Part shown: positions 11,161-22,943 of the stretch, piece after piece
Numbering within the stretch: position 1 is the stretch's first letter
How the letters are laid out: every line of letters begins with the position of its first letter
DNA from: Diphasiastrum complanatum
Lineage: Eukaryota; Streptophyta; Lycopodiopsida; Lycopodiales; Lycopodiaceae
Length of the DNA stretch: 64,000 bases
Reading direction: 5' to 3'
Assembly: GCA_029204225.1 (NCBI GenBank)
Contig: CM055102.1
Span: 40,799,631-40,863,630 of the forward strand
Program-made: the position numbers and the translations under genes
The notes under the pieces: generated by a model
Told to the model about the DNA's origin: nothing
Databases searched by the model: none
Seen by the model: the letters and a program-made list of their open reading frames with translations, nothing else

Positions 11161-11882
11161 ACTGTCGTTAATATATTTATAGTGCCAAAGTTTTATGGTA
11201 CCTTTCGAATCGCTTTTTGAACCGTGTTTGAATCGGGAAAGAATCGGCGTCTCTAGGTTCAAACTGGCGAATTGGTTTTAGGGTTTTTTTTCCCCATCTC
11301 CCTTAATTTCTACCCTTCGATTATGTCAAAAACAAGTGCTTTCTTAGTGTTAACATGTAGATTATAATTCGTGATTAATATTCGAATCCTGATGCGGAAC
11401 TTCGAACTCCCAACTCCTGAACTGTCTTGTTACTTAACAACACCTATCACCTATGGTTTAGGGTTCTTGATCCATTTGTTACCTGCAGTTTTAGCTACGA
11501 TCTATCTGATATCACCAGTGACATTAGCTGCAACAGTTCCCCTGTTTTTATTAACATAGAAAACCTGTCTGCACTTTTATTTGGATACTGCATCTTTTTC
11601 TGTACAGATTGATACTCATTTTTCTACAAGGACTATAAATTTTTATTACCTATCATCAATTCTTGTATGTCATCTAAGCTGAGCACATTGTTTACCTTGG
11701 TGGAGCTGCCCTTGAATCATAAGCTTCACAGCTCCATTCTAGTGTATTATATATAGCTTTTTATTTCAAGAAGATGAGTTCATTTTAATTTTCTTTTTAA
11801 AATATGTTCTCAGGTAAGGTATTAACATATTGGGTTTTCTCAGGGTTCTTTTCAGGTATTCAGAACATTATGGGTGGTTGTG
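11161..11882 (+). promoter_or_regulatory. Promoter and leader region of the 119 aa membrane protein gene
   Basis: A telo-box-like TTTTAGGGTTTT lies at 11276-11287, followed by a pyrimidine-rich stretch (TTTCCCCATCTCCC), a common plant leader composition. The coding frame of the gene below stays open upstream of its ATG to a possible acceptor TTTTCAG ending near 11854, so a leader intron or an additional 5' exon is likely. Open frames at 11371-11559 and 11427-11612 are probably leader or intron sequence. Confidence 0.4.
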
Positions 11883-14800
11883 ATGGCTTTAGGTGAAGAG
11901 AAGCTGGATAATATTATGGTTGCATCTTGTGCATTTGGTGGTGCCGCAGTTTTGATGGCAGCACTTGGTACTATCTCAACAGACCTGTACCGTCTCTATT
12001 TATCAGATTAAGATTTGACTTTTATGCTCACTGGATTCTGAATCTCTGGCACTTGCCAGTTTAGTGTACTCTGAAATCAAATAAGGGTTTCAGAAAGGAA
12101 TTAACGAACTTAATAATGTCATAAAATAGTTGGCTTTAGAGTTACTGAACTTGTAGATTGCAACTGTGTCGAATGTAATGATCATGTGCTTAAGTGCCAG
12201 CTGATTTTGATCCACAAATAGTGCAGCACACTTCACTGTTTGTATTTTGTTTCTTGAAGGGATAAGAGGAAGTGGATCAAGGTCACTGAAGCTTTACATA
12301 TTACTGACTGTGGCATCCATATCGTTGCCTTTTATACCAGCAGTTATAACGGGGCAACTTCAAAAAAAGGTGATAAATCAAAATGAATTCTCCTTTTTTT
12401 ACATATCGTCAACAGAACCAAATCACCAGTGCTTTTTTCCATTGTAGATGTATGCTCTGTCTCATTATCATGACATAACAGGTGGTAAATCAAAGCGTGA
12501 AGTTTTTTTGCCGAAAGTGCTGAAGTTCACTGCCCATTCAAAGCAGTGCAAGTATGTGCTTGCCAGAATAGTTTCACATCACTACTAGGCTATGATAAGT
12601 ATTCTATGAACATTTGTGTACCAAATGGAGATGATATAGCTCCTACATATTCACTGACATAGCTCCTACATATTCACTTTGTCTTTGATACAGCACACAA
12701 ACTATTATATTTTTTCACTGTGTGTCAAAGCCTTAGAGATAATTTTGTAAGTTGTGTTCAACATAGTTAGTGGTCTAAAATTGAGTTTTTGACAAAGATG
12801 TCACTCAGCTTGTCTTTGAAATTCTTCAAGTACATAGTGCAGTCTTTGTGGCTTTAAAGTTCTCAGTGACAAGATTGTCGTTCTTCTCCCTTATTGATAA
12901 TATAACTGCATTCTTGATGGTGCAACTTGAAGAACAAGGTTATCCAACAGTTGTGTATGAGTAATGAAAGCGAAAACAGGGGGTTAGTGATTGAAATAGT
13001 GGAGTGATATCTAAACCTCATTTGACTTGTTGATAATCAGGTGAATTTTTGGCTTGGGTACCAATAGCAGGATGGGAGAGGGCATGCACGAATCTGCTAT
13101 CATTTTTGCAATACGATGACACAGGCTGTACAAAAGTGTCTGATTACTATAAGCTTGCCAAGTTTTTATCGCAAAAAAATTGCAGATTCTTGTGAGTGGG
13201 ACTAATGCTTGTGGGGCATGGTATTTGGATATTGGAAAAGTACATGCATGATGTTTTCTCCAATATATGACTTCTAGGCTATATTTGGTAATCACGGATG
13301 GTCAAAGGTGTTCAGTAGATTGTGAAAACTTATTATAGAGATAGACCTATCTTACCCAAAAGGTGTTGTTATGAGAAGTTGGGCCAGTTCTTTTCCCAGG
13401 AATAGAAGTTGGTCCTAGAATGAGTCTATGATTCAAATTGTAATCAAGAGCATCACTTTGTTGAGGTGAGGGATATGTGGCCTCAGTCGCTGACTGACAT
13501 GGCAATTATACCCACAAATAGCTAATTATGCTAGCTTGTCTTAACCTGATACATTGGTAACACATGGGTTTTTCAGCATTTGGTGCATGACCAGCAGTCA
13601 AGTGCCATTACTAGCACAGGGATTCAGATTGACATGGAAATCCTGAAATTTATGTTAGACAGTTCACAGGCACACTGTAATTAGATCTATAGCACACGAG
13701 AAGGTTATAGATATCATGAAAGATGCATGGGACAAGTTTAGTAGAATATTTTGATGGTGGTACAGGAGGAGCAGCCTCCCACAAGTTACCTCAACACTTA
13801 GCATTTGACATGGCAACACATGTATCTCTACACAAATTCGATATTAAATTCTCTTTCAATGGACATATTTCTATGGGGATACAGTATTTTTCAACATAGA
13901 TATCCATAAGAAATGTTTCACGTTCATGGTGTTGCACTCACATTAGAAAATATTGAATTTTGTAAGTACTCCAACATGTTTGCACATAGCTGCCTATTAT
14001 CAACTTAAGCTCAATGGCTTGTACTTTTGAATGGACGTTTATGAATGGATATCCTCGGATTATTGGTAGCTAGTGAAATATGAATTTTGAAATGGTTGTT
14101 GAATCCATGCTTTTGTGCCCTTCTTGCTATAACTCTAGTGCAAGGTTCCTAAGAACCACTTTAGAGGATATCTAGTTACTGGAGAGGCTGGTTAATATTT
14201 ACAAAGGGGCTGAACTCAAGGTACAGTACATATTTTGGCTCATTTCATTCTACTGGAGTTTGGATTTTTTTCTATCTCTTCGAGTGATGATACCTCTTAG
14301 TTCATGTGCTCGTGACAAGAAAGCCAGGATGAAGAGGCTGAATATTCAATTGTGAAACACTGCCTCTATGTAATTCTGAAATGAATTATGCAATCTTTAG
14401 CACTTGGAATTTGCTTGTTTTGAACTCTTTATTTGCCTTCCATTTTCTGAATATGTTTATTCATTACTTGGAAAATAACATTGAGCTTATGTTTTGTCGC
14501 TTTGTGAAATAAAGGCTAAAAAACAGATTGATTTGTGGACCCCTGTGAGAGATAGTCATCACATAATGGATCAGACTTGGTAATATTTCATCAGTCCATG
14601 CTTTTTGGATTGGTAATATTTTTATTAAAAACCAGCAGGTAGCCAAGGATTGGGATTTCTTTCAACAAACTGGCGACTTCAAGGCCATATTTCTGGTGGG
14701 ACTACAGCTATTGCAGGAATGTGCAGGTCTGCTCTTTAATCATACTTTTAAATTTATATTTTTCCTTTTGTAAGCATTTTTGCAGGCTATCGATATTGAC

Positions 14801-14948
14801 TTGGACTATTTCTGAGAAACTGCTTGCAGAAAGTGTACCTTTTTGATCTTACAGCACTCCTGTTCTTGCAGCAAATATCGTGCAGATCTTTGGCATAATC
14901 ACAGCAATGACTCTGAATCAAACTCTTGCTACCAAAAAGAAACTGTAA
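11883..14948 (+). CDS. Small membrane protein, 119 aa, four coding exons, intact
   Basis: Exons at 11883-11967, 12260-12369, 14639-14726 and 14872-14948 join in phase with GT...AG borders at all three introns (292, 2269 and 145 bp). The spliced frame has no stop for 119 residues and ends TAA. I do not recognise the family. Visible: three hydrophobic stretches at about residues 10-29, 38-59 and 80-108, short charged links (RGSGSRS; KKVAKDWDFFQQ), and a C-terminal KKKL that fits a dilysine (KKXX) ER-retrieval signal. The likely home is therefore the ER or early secretory membranes; the function is unknown. The ATG at 11883 is the first in this exon in frame, but the frame is open upstream, so a longer N-terminus from an earlier exon is possible. 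It is the only undamaged gene I see in the window; the large intron 2 may hold old repeats. Confidence 0.75.
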
Positions 14949-17340
14949 TTCTATTCATTTGCACTGTTCTGCCACATTGCCTATAATGAAGGCTTAGTGA
15001 TACTTTACGCAAAGCTCCTCAAGCTGAAGTACAAATTGTAAAAGCATTTGCATGCAAATAATTCTTTGGGACATTTTTCCAATTTGATGCAAGTCCTGTG
15101 ATGTATTTTTGAAGAAGAAAAGGATATCATTTCAGTGACACATTAGCAGTCACTACTAGAGGGATTAGGTAGAAGGAAGCTCTGCTATTGTTCAGACACA
15201 CTAAGATTGTTAATGCTGATGCATATTGCATCTTATTTAGACACACTAAAATTGTCTATGCCGATGCATGTTCCATCAACTTTATGGTGATAATTTGAAA
15301 TATGTATAGATGATGAAGGTCGTGTATAAGTTTCCCAATAATAATGCAGCCCACAGGTTGCAAGTCGATAAAGGACACTGCCTTTTTTCACATGGTAGAG
15401 ATTCCTACATAGCTCTTTCAAGATATGGATCCCCACATAAGTCTTTCAAGTGAAAACGTTCAATTATTTTTTTGGAATATTGTGAACTTGTATTTACGAT
15501 GACTTGGGTATATCAAGTTACCTTGCATAATCTTTTAAAAAATCCAACTTTTAAAAGAGAAATAGTGTCTTAGATGTATACACTTATCATAACTTCAGAA
15601 AAGTATTCTTATTATGCAATGAATGATTATGCTACTTTTAATTATCGGATGAGATTGTTTACCATTCTATCTCGATTTGTCAAGTTCTTTTAACTCCCTC
15701 AGACAACCGGCATAGCCGATTGATAATGAAAATCCCATCAAACTTAATAAACCATTACAAGGCCATTGTAAAAATTGATGTTAGCTCCTTTTTGGGCGAG
15801 CTGGGACCCCTAATTATAAGGCACACGTGCATGAGTAGAGATATGACAGCAATAAAATCTAGTACTTTGAATCGCATATATAAAATGATTTTTGTGAATG
15901 CAAATCGAAAATCTTTATTTGATTATTGTTGTTGGTAATGATGTTGGTGCGTCATGAAAGGTTGGAAGCCTAGGGATGTATCTAAGAAAAAGAGTGGAAC
16001 ACAACCTTTATGCTATTTATGACATGCACCTTATTTATGACATGCACATGAAGGTGCATGTCAAGTGTGGGCATGAGCGACGTGAATTTTTTGCTATCTA
16101 GGACTTGCATATAGAGGTGCATTTAAAAGATCAAGTTTTTGTAATAAAGTGATTATTAGTGTGTCAAAGTTTTTTGTGTGTATGTACCCTTAATTTAATA
16201 CATTGACTTGTGCAAAACCTTCATTGACCACCTTCAACACATAGTATTGCACTTTTGTAAGGTAATGCCAAAAAAATTCCAATACTAGCCCGATTTTGAG
16301 TGTTGAAAAATTGGCTCACATATTATATAGCCATTTTATTGTGACCAATTTGAGCTATGTTTTTGATCGACACTTATTACAATTTTAAAGGACAAAACAC
16401 AACGAATATTAAAACTAATTGTAAATAAAATCGTCAAATATTTTGATGAAAAAAGTAAATGTAGTAGAACGTGTTGTCAAGTTTGCTTGAAGGAGGAGAG
16501 ATTTCAAGATGCTTATTTGCACATAAGGGAGGTTGTTTATCTACAATATTGGATACACACAAAGACTTTAAATAGAGTTCGAGAGCATATTAATAAAAAA
16601 GAGAATAAATTATGAAAAATCAAATCTTGGGTTTGTAGAATCTTCATTGTTTTTTTAGAAAAAATCTGATTTTAGTTACCCCTACTATCAATAAATTGAT
16701 AGTCCAATCGTTAGATTGTACTTATCAAATGCAAACATATGAAAAATTAATACATTTTTTTTTTTGAAAAAATTCAAATGGTTGAATAATTGAGTGTATT
16801 GAATGATATAAATGATAAATGTTATACGTCTTTTAGTTCCTCTATTGAGCATGCTTTAGATATCAATGTATAGACACTTTTCATGCTAATTATATTTTTG
16901 ATATCAGGTTTGTAAAGAAATATTCCAAATGTTTTACTTAATGATGATCGATATAACACATATAAACATAGAAATATATACTTAACAATGTGAGTATAAG
17001 TACATCAAAACCTATAAGAACAAAATGAGGATTTTACAAAATGATAATAATAAGCTTAGCTATTGTACGAAACCAGCAAGCTAACATCCACTAATGGTGG
17101 ATAAAAATTGCAAGCAACATATTTAGAAATCTTATTCTATTCACGAGATAGTGTAGAGATCAAGTTACAAGTTGGCTTCTTTCCTCCTAGCTTGATAAGC
17201 TTGTCGAGTTATACATGTGAAACATATATAGATGAAAGATAGTCTTATTTACTTCCTTTTGGAAAAAAACAAGTTCTTTTAGTCTCTACATTAATTAATG
17301 TTAACAAATGGTATTGATCAATGATGTAGATCATTCTAGG
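14949..17340. other. 3' flank and AT-rich intergenic sequence, no gene seen
   Basis: The first few hundred bases probably hold the 3' UTR of the upstream gene. A 44 bp tandem duplication lies at 15195-15277 (GACACACTAARATTGT core). A perfect 12 bp inverted repeat (GACATGCACCTT / AAGGTGCATGTC) lies at 16021-16032 and 16051-16062. Otherwise nothing recognised. Confidence 0.4.
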
Positions 17341-20160
17341 TCAAGTACTCCAACGTGATCCTATTAGATGACAAGTTGCCACCTCAAACATGAGCGAAGA
17401 GGAAAAGTCTTCATTTAAATTAGATAACATGTTGACGATAACTAGAAAATTAGTTAGATTTACAAAGTTGTGATTAACACAAAATTTCGGATTCTCTTTT
17501 AAATGCAACTTTGTATTACTTGGTGATAGTTCTCTTTCAGATTCCAAGGGAAGAGTTACTCTTGGAAATAGATCCTTGACTAAATCTATGGTAAGCAGCA
17601 CACTCCGTAGAAGGTACACGTTGAAGAGGAACTTCTTTGGAACGAAGTGTTTCTTGAATAAAATGGTGAGATTTTTTAGTGTGCTTGCTCCTAGCATTCA
17701 TAACATTACGAGCCCATCTTTGAACTGATTGGTTGTCACAATAGATGGTCATGGAAGCCTTTGGTCCCACCAAGTGAATATCTACATGAAGCCTTGATCC
17801 AAAGAGCTTCCTTGCATGCAATAGTGAGCGTTTCTTTCTTAATTGATTAAAGTGAGATAATATCATGTGTTTTTGAAATCGATGAAACAACTCCATCACC
17901 TAATAAGAAGACATAAGCACTTGTGCATTTTCTTTCCACTTGATTAAATATTCTAAAATCCAACCAAATCAATTGGTGAACTTCAATATTTTATGCCACA
18001 ATACTAAGTAGTTGAAACGATTCATTTATGTCAAATCTACAATGACCTTGCATGGGTGTAAAATTTGACTTGCAACCACCCATCTTAAACTTTCTAATAA
18101 TAGAATCAACATGCTCTTTTTGAGAAATACAAGTAAAAATTATATCTCTCCAAACCTCCATTCTAGAGATGCACTTGAGCTCCTTAAGTAATCTTTTGAT
18201 ATAATACCTCTGTAGTAGTGGTTGTAAGGGCCTTGTACTCGGCTTCACATGAAGATAAAGATATAGTTTCTTGAAATAAAGATAGTAAAAGCACTAGTGG
18301 ACTTCCTATCCACCTCGTCACTTGCAAAGTCCAAATCCGAGTAGGCAACCATCGATAGATTTTCACTTTTATAGAATAATCCATAAGCAAGTGTGGAAGA
18401 TACATATCTCAAGGTTTTTTTGGCGGATTTCCAATGACAAATCTTTGGATCTTGCATGAATTGACTTAATTTATGCACACTAAGGCTCAAATCCAGCCTA
18501 GTGATTATTAACCATATAAGGGAGCCAATAAGACTCCTATAAAGGGTGATGTCCTCGAAGGATCTTTCATCTCCTTTGATAGGATCTTTTACAACATGCT
18601 CCATGGGAGTATCAATGCTCTTGCAAATTTCCATACGAAATTTCTTAAGCATAGAAAGAGCATATCTAGATTGACTAATAAATGCATGATCTTGATAAAG
18701 ATCTATGTCTAGGCCTTAGATTTGGTGAAACTCACCTAGATCTTGCATTTTGAATTCACTACCTAATGCACTTTTTGTCTCATCAACAAGTTTCATGCAA
18801 TTTCCACTCAAGATGATATCATCTACATAAATGATGAGAATAACAAGATTGCTATTTACAAACTTTATATACAAGGATGGATCATAAGCACTTAGATTGA
18901 ATCCAAGTAAGATAAGATATGAATTCCATCTTGCTTGAGCCCATAAAGGCTTTTGGATAAGAGACACACTTTGGATTTATCACCATCTTTGGTAAAGCCC
19001 TCGGGTTGTTCCATATAGATTTCTTCCTCAAGGTAGCCATTTAGGAAGGCATTAGAAACATCAAGTTGGAACATCCTCGTCTTGAAATATCATGCAATAG
19101 AAATGATAATCCTTATAGTGAACATCTTGTCCACGGGTGAAAAGGTGTCTTCATAATCAAGACCATGAATTTGAGCATAATATTATCCTTTGCCACATAG
19201 TCTTGCTTTGAACTTGCTGATACATCCACCATTGCTGTACTTCTCTCTAAGCATCCAATAACATGCTGTTGATAGGTGGATTTACAAGCTCTCAAGTATT
19301 GTTGGAAATCAAGGCTTCATACTCCTTTGACATGGCTTCATACCACTCCTTTGATCGAAGTGCATCTTGGACATCTCTTGGCTCATCATGAGAGATGAAA
19401 AATGCATGATAAGAGGTACCATCCTCCACTTGCTTGCCTTTCTCCACATATGTGAGCCTCCTTGGTTCGGATCTCTCTCTCATAGATCTTTTTGGTGTAA
19501 TTGCTTGAAAATGCTCCTCCTCAAACCCTCGACCCCTCCACATCTTGATTGGCATCAAGATTAATAATAGAATATCCTCCATAAAGTGGCTTGATCTCGA
19601 ACCCATCCAAGTTGAGCTTTGACCTTCATGGAAGATCACATCTCACAAAAATCCTGCTAGTAGAGGGAATGAACTTTGCTCTTGGAAGATGCAAAGTGGA
19701 CATCCAAGTGCACTACTCAAAAGGAAGTTGAGACTTGAAGTTGGATCTTGGAAAAGGCCTCTTATGATATTTGGAAATAGCACAAGCTTCACAAGGTTGA
19801 AGCCTATTTGGCAATCCAATAGCTCTTCCATATTTGATCATGGATGTCATAGCCTTGAAATTTGGATGACCCAATCTCTTATGCCACAAATCTTCTTGAG
19901 AGATCTTGGTCTTGTAGACAACATCACAGATGTTAGGACTCTCACTAGAATCTAGTCTGTATAGTCTACCAAATCTAGATCATCTAGCTATCACCTCATT
20001 CTTACTCTTGATTATACATGTGTCAACATCAAATTTGACATCAAGACCATTGTCAACACTAATGAGATTCTTGTTGAAAATTCCCAAATTCACACGTGTG
20101 GGGAATGTCCACAAGCATGACTGATCTTGATTAAGCTTTGTGGTTGGCACAGTACCCTGA
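17341..20160 (-). pseudogene. Copia pol remnant: pre-integrase, RT and RNase H
   Basis: Minus-strand order: protease/pre-integrase linker (about 20100-19930), gag-pre-integrase WHKRLGHPNFKAMTSM with CEAC (19880-19750), then, with the integrase core deleted, the linker SKEWYEAMSKEYEALISNN (19380-19295), RT ([20 protein letters not shown], about 19074; IIYVDDIILSG with the catalytic YVDD intact, about 18840), RNase H (18652-18245, YSDLDFASDEVDRKST; SLSSCEAEYKAL), and the tail TIYCDNQSVQRWARN (17760-17710). Multiple frameshifts and stops. A second, different RT end lies inside it (see 17991-18180). Copia pol copies element RNA and inserts the DNA; this copy cannot. Confidence 0.9.
17991..18180 (-). 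pseudogene. Second copia RT end inserted within the copia remnant
   Basis: MEVWRDIIFTCISQKEHVDS followed by IIRKFKMGGCKS and TPM is the segment at the end of copia RT that normally precedes RNase H. The host remnant already has its own version (MLKKFRMEICKSIDTPM, 18652). It is placed after LLKELKCISR, in the RNase H portion, so two copies were joined by recombination or nested insertion. Confidence 0.65.
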
Positions 20161-20954
20161 TTCTAGATTGTTCAACAAGATCTAGTTTAGAAGATATGGC
20201 TAATTCACAATCTAGCATGCTAATCAATAGACTATGATAGCAATGAATCAAAGAATGATTATAAGTACAAGATTACAATGCATAAGCATTAGTCTCAACC
20301 CGAGTTAGAGAGAGAGAGAGAGAGCTAGAGAGATGACAAGAAAAGATAGTTTAGATCCAACCAAGCATGAGATAGCTACAAAACTTTGGTTCTTCATTAC
20401 TTTGTGAATGAGAATGATATGTACATTTATAGGAGAGCCAAAGTTTGTGGTACTCCTTGCATTCAATGCACATCCTACACCTATTCAAGTGCAAACAACT
20501 ATTAACTTGACACCTAACTGCTAGCATGCATAAGTTGCACCTAACTTCTACCTACTTTTTCCAAATGGCAATTTCTCAACTAGCCATGTACAAATCTACA
20601 TGCATGTGTCCATTAGAGTGATTGCATGCTTTGCATGTCACTATGGAAACTTAGGACATTATGCATTTATTGTGGCTCGAGTTTCTACAAGGTCATAATT
20701 GACCAATTCCATGTGAATCTTATATGCATGTCAAACTAGACATTGTCAACATTATTGCATATCATACTAGACCAACTAGACTTGATGCATGTCACTGGAA
20801 TTTGATCTACCTAACCCAAACTCGCCCTATTCTACAAGGATATGTGCTCAATTCACATAGCGTGGATATGTACAAAATATTTACATGGATCCCCCAAACA
20901 TTAACAACAGATGATAGATATGTTTTACAATTTTTAACAATTCTTTGTTAGTTT
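20161..20954. other. Non-coding, probably LTR or leader of the copia remnant
   Basis: No gene. It contains a GA tract at about 20309-20331. It lies on the 5' side of the minus-strand copia remnant, so it may include that element's leader and 5' LTR, but no PBS was found. Confidence 0.35.
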
Positions 20955-21983
20955 TGGCACACCATAAATGAACCTACATAAGGCTCCAATATTGAGACCC
21001 TTAATGGAAGGAGTGCTGCCACGAGGGAACAAAAAGGGCTGCAGCAAAAGCGTTAGCTTGATTGATTGATACACCTGGTGTATCTATTGCAAAACTAGTC
21101 ACAAAATCTTGATCTAGAAAAGCAATGTTGGATCCAACAATAAAGAGCAATCAAAAGAATTGACCAAACATTGAATTTTGACCCCACACGTGTGTGGTAT
21201 GGGACTTCAGTACAGCCTATTATCATAGATTATGTGGAATCAAGTTTAGATACCAAAGCATTCACAAAAACTCAAGACAAATGTGTAGAAACCTCAAGAT
21301 TGCCAATGTGCTCCAACTCACTATGGAATGATGAATAGTATGTACAAACAATCTTTCCCAACTCAAGTTCGGTGAAAATCCAGCATGTAATAAGGAATAT
21401 GATTGACCATTTTTTCCCTAATTTGTCAATCTTACCTAACCCTAGAGTGTTGCCAAGTTGGTGCTAGGTTGGGTATCCACCTCCATGATTCAAGGAATTT
21501 GGTTATGTAATGTAGGAATAATGACCAAACAAACATAACTAATCCCATGAATGATATCTAGACTATCTAGGGTAGCTTACACACGTGTCAACATGGACTC
21601 ACATGTGTGGTGGTGTCCGCCATGCTTGCTCGGCTCTCTTGAGTAAAATTTGTCATGACTCCACAATCGTACGTGTTTCTATTTTTGTCAATGCACTCAG
21701 TGCATTGTATTTTTTGTATTGAACAAAATGGAACTTAACGTGTAAGGGATACAACAAACATGTACAAAATTGCATGACAATTGTTTTAATTAACATCATG
21801 TGAATGTTGATCATCATAGCTTACATGTCAATCGCACTCCCTTGCATATTCTTGCCCTCTCTCTGTTACTTTCTGATTGTTCCCCAAGGCTTCTCTAAGG
21901 GCCTCATGCAGCCTCAAGTGTCATGTCTTAATCTACATGGTTTTGATCAAGCTAGATTGGCCAATTTCTGGCAATTTCTCACA
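20955..21983 (-). mobile_element. LTR of the short copia family, minus orientation
   Basis: Read on the minus strand it begins TGTGAGAAATTGCC, directly after a purine-rich GAGGAG, and ends GTGCCA. The start matches the LTR starts at 59746 and 63020 (TGTGAAAAATTGCC / TGCGAAGAATTGCC), and its second half matches the plus-strand LTR piece at 22410-22930. Length about 1029 bp, longer than the 697 bp LTR at 63 kb. Confidence 0.7.
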
Positions 21984-22410
21984 CTCCTCAAATTTAGCTT
22001 GATGTATCTCAACTCTCTTTGCTTGATGAATGAGTACTTTAGAAGTGTCTAAAAAATCTAGTCACAAACAAGGAACTTTTGAGACTCCAATAGAGAATGA
22101 TATCCATGAAGGATCTTTCACCACCTTCTAAAGGATCCCTTACACGATGTTCCATTATTGTGTCTATATACATGTAGCACACTTCAAAGCTAAACATCAT
22201 GCCAAGCTATGAATTTCAAGGCATTTTGTGCACTTGATGATACATCAATTAAGGTATTTAGTTCATAGATAATGCTGCCAAAAATAACTTGCCTTGCTTG
22301 ATTCATATGACTGTGCTTTGATGGCTCCAAATCCAATTCTAGATTAGAATTGTCAAAACTTCTTGCATCATCTTCATGAAAGAGGAGATAATTGGCATAT
22401 AATGCAATTC
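21984..22410 (-). pseudogene. 3' end of the short copia family, minus orientation
   Basis: The minus strand matches 62700-63019 of the copy at 60-63 kb, including the end of its reading frame (AWHDV then stop in that copy) and the untranslated stretch before the 3' LTR. With the LTR at 20955-21983 it forms the 3' end of one inverted copy. It is cut at about 22410, where the sequence becomes the plus-strand LTR of another copy. Confidence 0.65.
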
Positions 22411-22930
22411 ATAAGATTAGTTAGGTTTGTTTAGTCATAATTCCTAAATTATAGGACCAAATTCCTCGAATCATGGAGGTGGATAACCAACCTAGCCACC
22501 AACTTGGCAAAACTTTTAGAATTAGGTAAGATTGACAAATTAGGAAAAAAATGGTCATTCATATTCCTTATTGCATGCTGGATTTTCACCTAATTTGAGC
22601 TTGAGAAGAGCTTTTGTACATACTATTCATCATTCCATAGTGAGGAGATGGAATTTTTGGAGCACATTGTCAATCTTGAGGTTTCTACACATTTGTCTTG
22701 AGTTTTTGTAAATGCTTTGGTATCTAAAATTGATTCCACTTAATCTATGATAATAGGCTGTATTGGAGTCAATATTTGATCAATGCTTTTGATTGCTCTT
22801 GATTGTGGGATCCAATATTGCTTTTCTAGATCAAGTTTTGGTGACTAGTTTTGCAATATACAGGTGTATCAATCAATAATTCACTCTTTATGTAGGTTAA
22901 TTTATGATCGTTTGTATTGTAATTTTGCCA
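22410..22930 (+). mobile_element. 5'-truncated LTR of the short copia family, plus orientation
   Basis: Matches the reverse complement of 20955-21540, for example AATCATGGAGGTGGAT and CATACTATTCATCATTCCAT, and ends TTTTGCCA just before a PBS. It lacks about 70 bases present in the minus copy near the end and its 5' half is missing. Confidence 0.7.
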
Positions 22931-22943
22931 TGGTATCAGAGCC
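22931..22943 (+). promoter_or_regulatory. Primer binding site, initiator-Met tRNA
   Basis: TGGTATCAGAGCC directly after the LTR end is the standard copia PBS. Confidence 0.9.

Noticed and set aside
12447-12481. A possible 34 bp cassette exon in intron 2 of the membrane protein gene (TTGTAG|ATG...ACAG|GTGG)
   Set aside because: It has both splice sites, but 34 bp would break the reading frame that is otherwise perfect from exon 2 to exon 3.
13011-13295. 94-codon minus-strand frame within intron 2
   Set aside because: No domain or splice support; chance frame.
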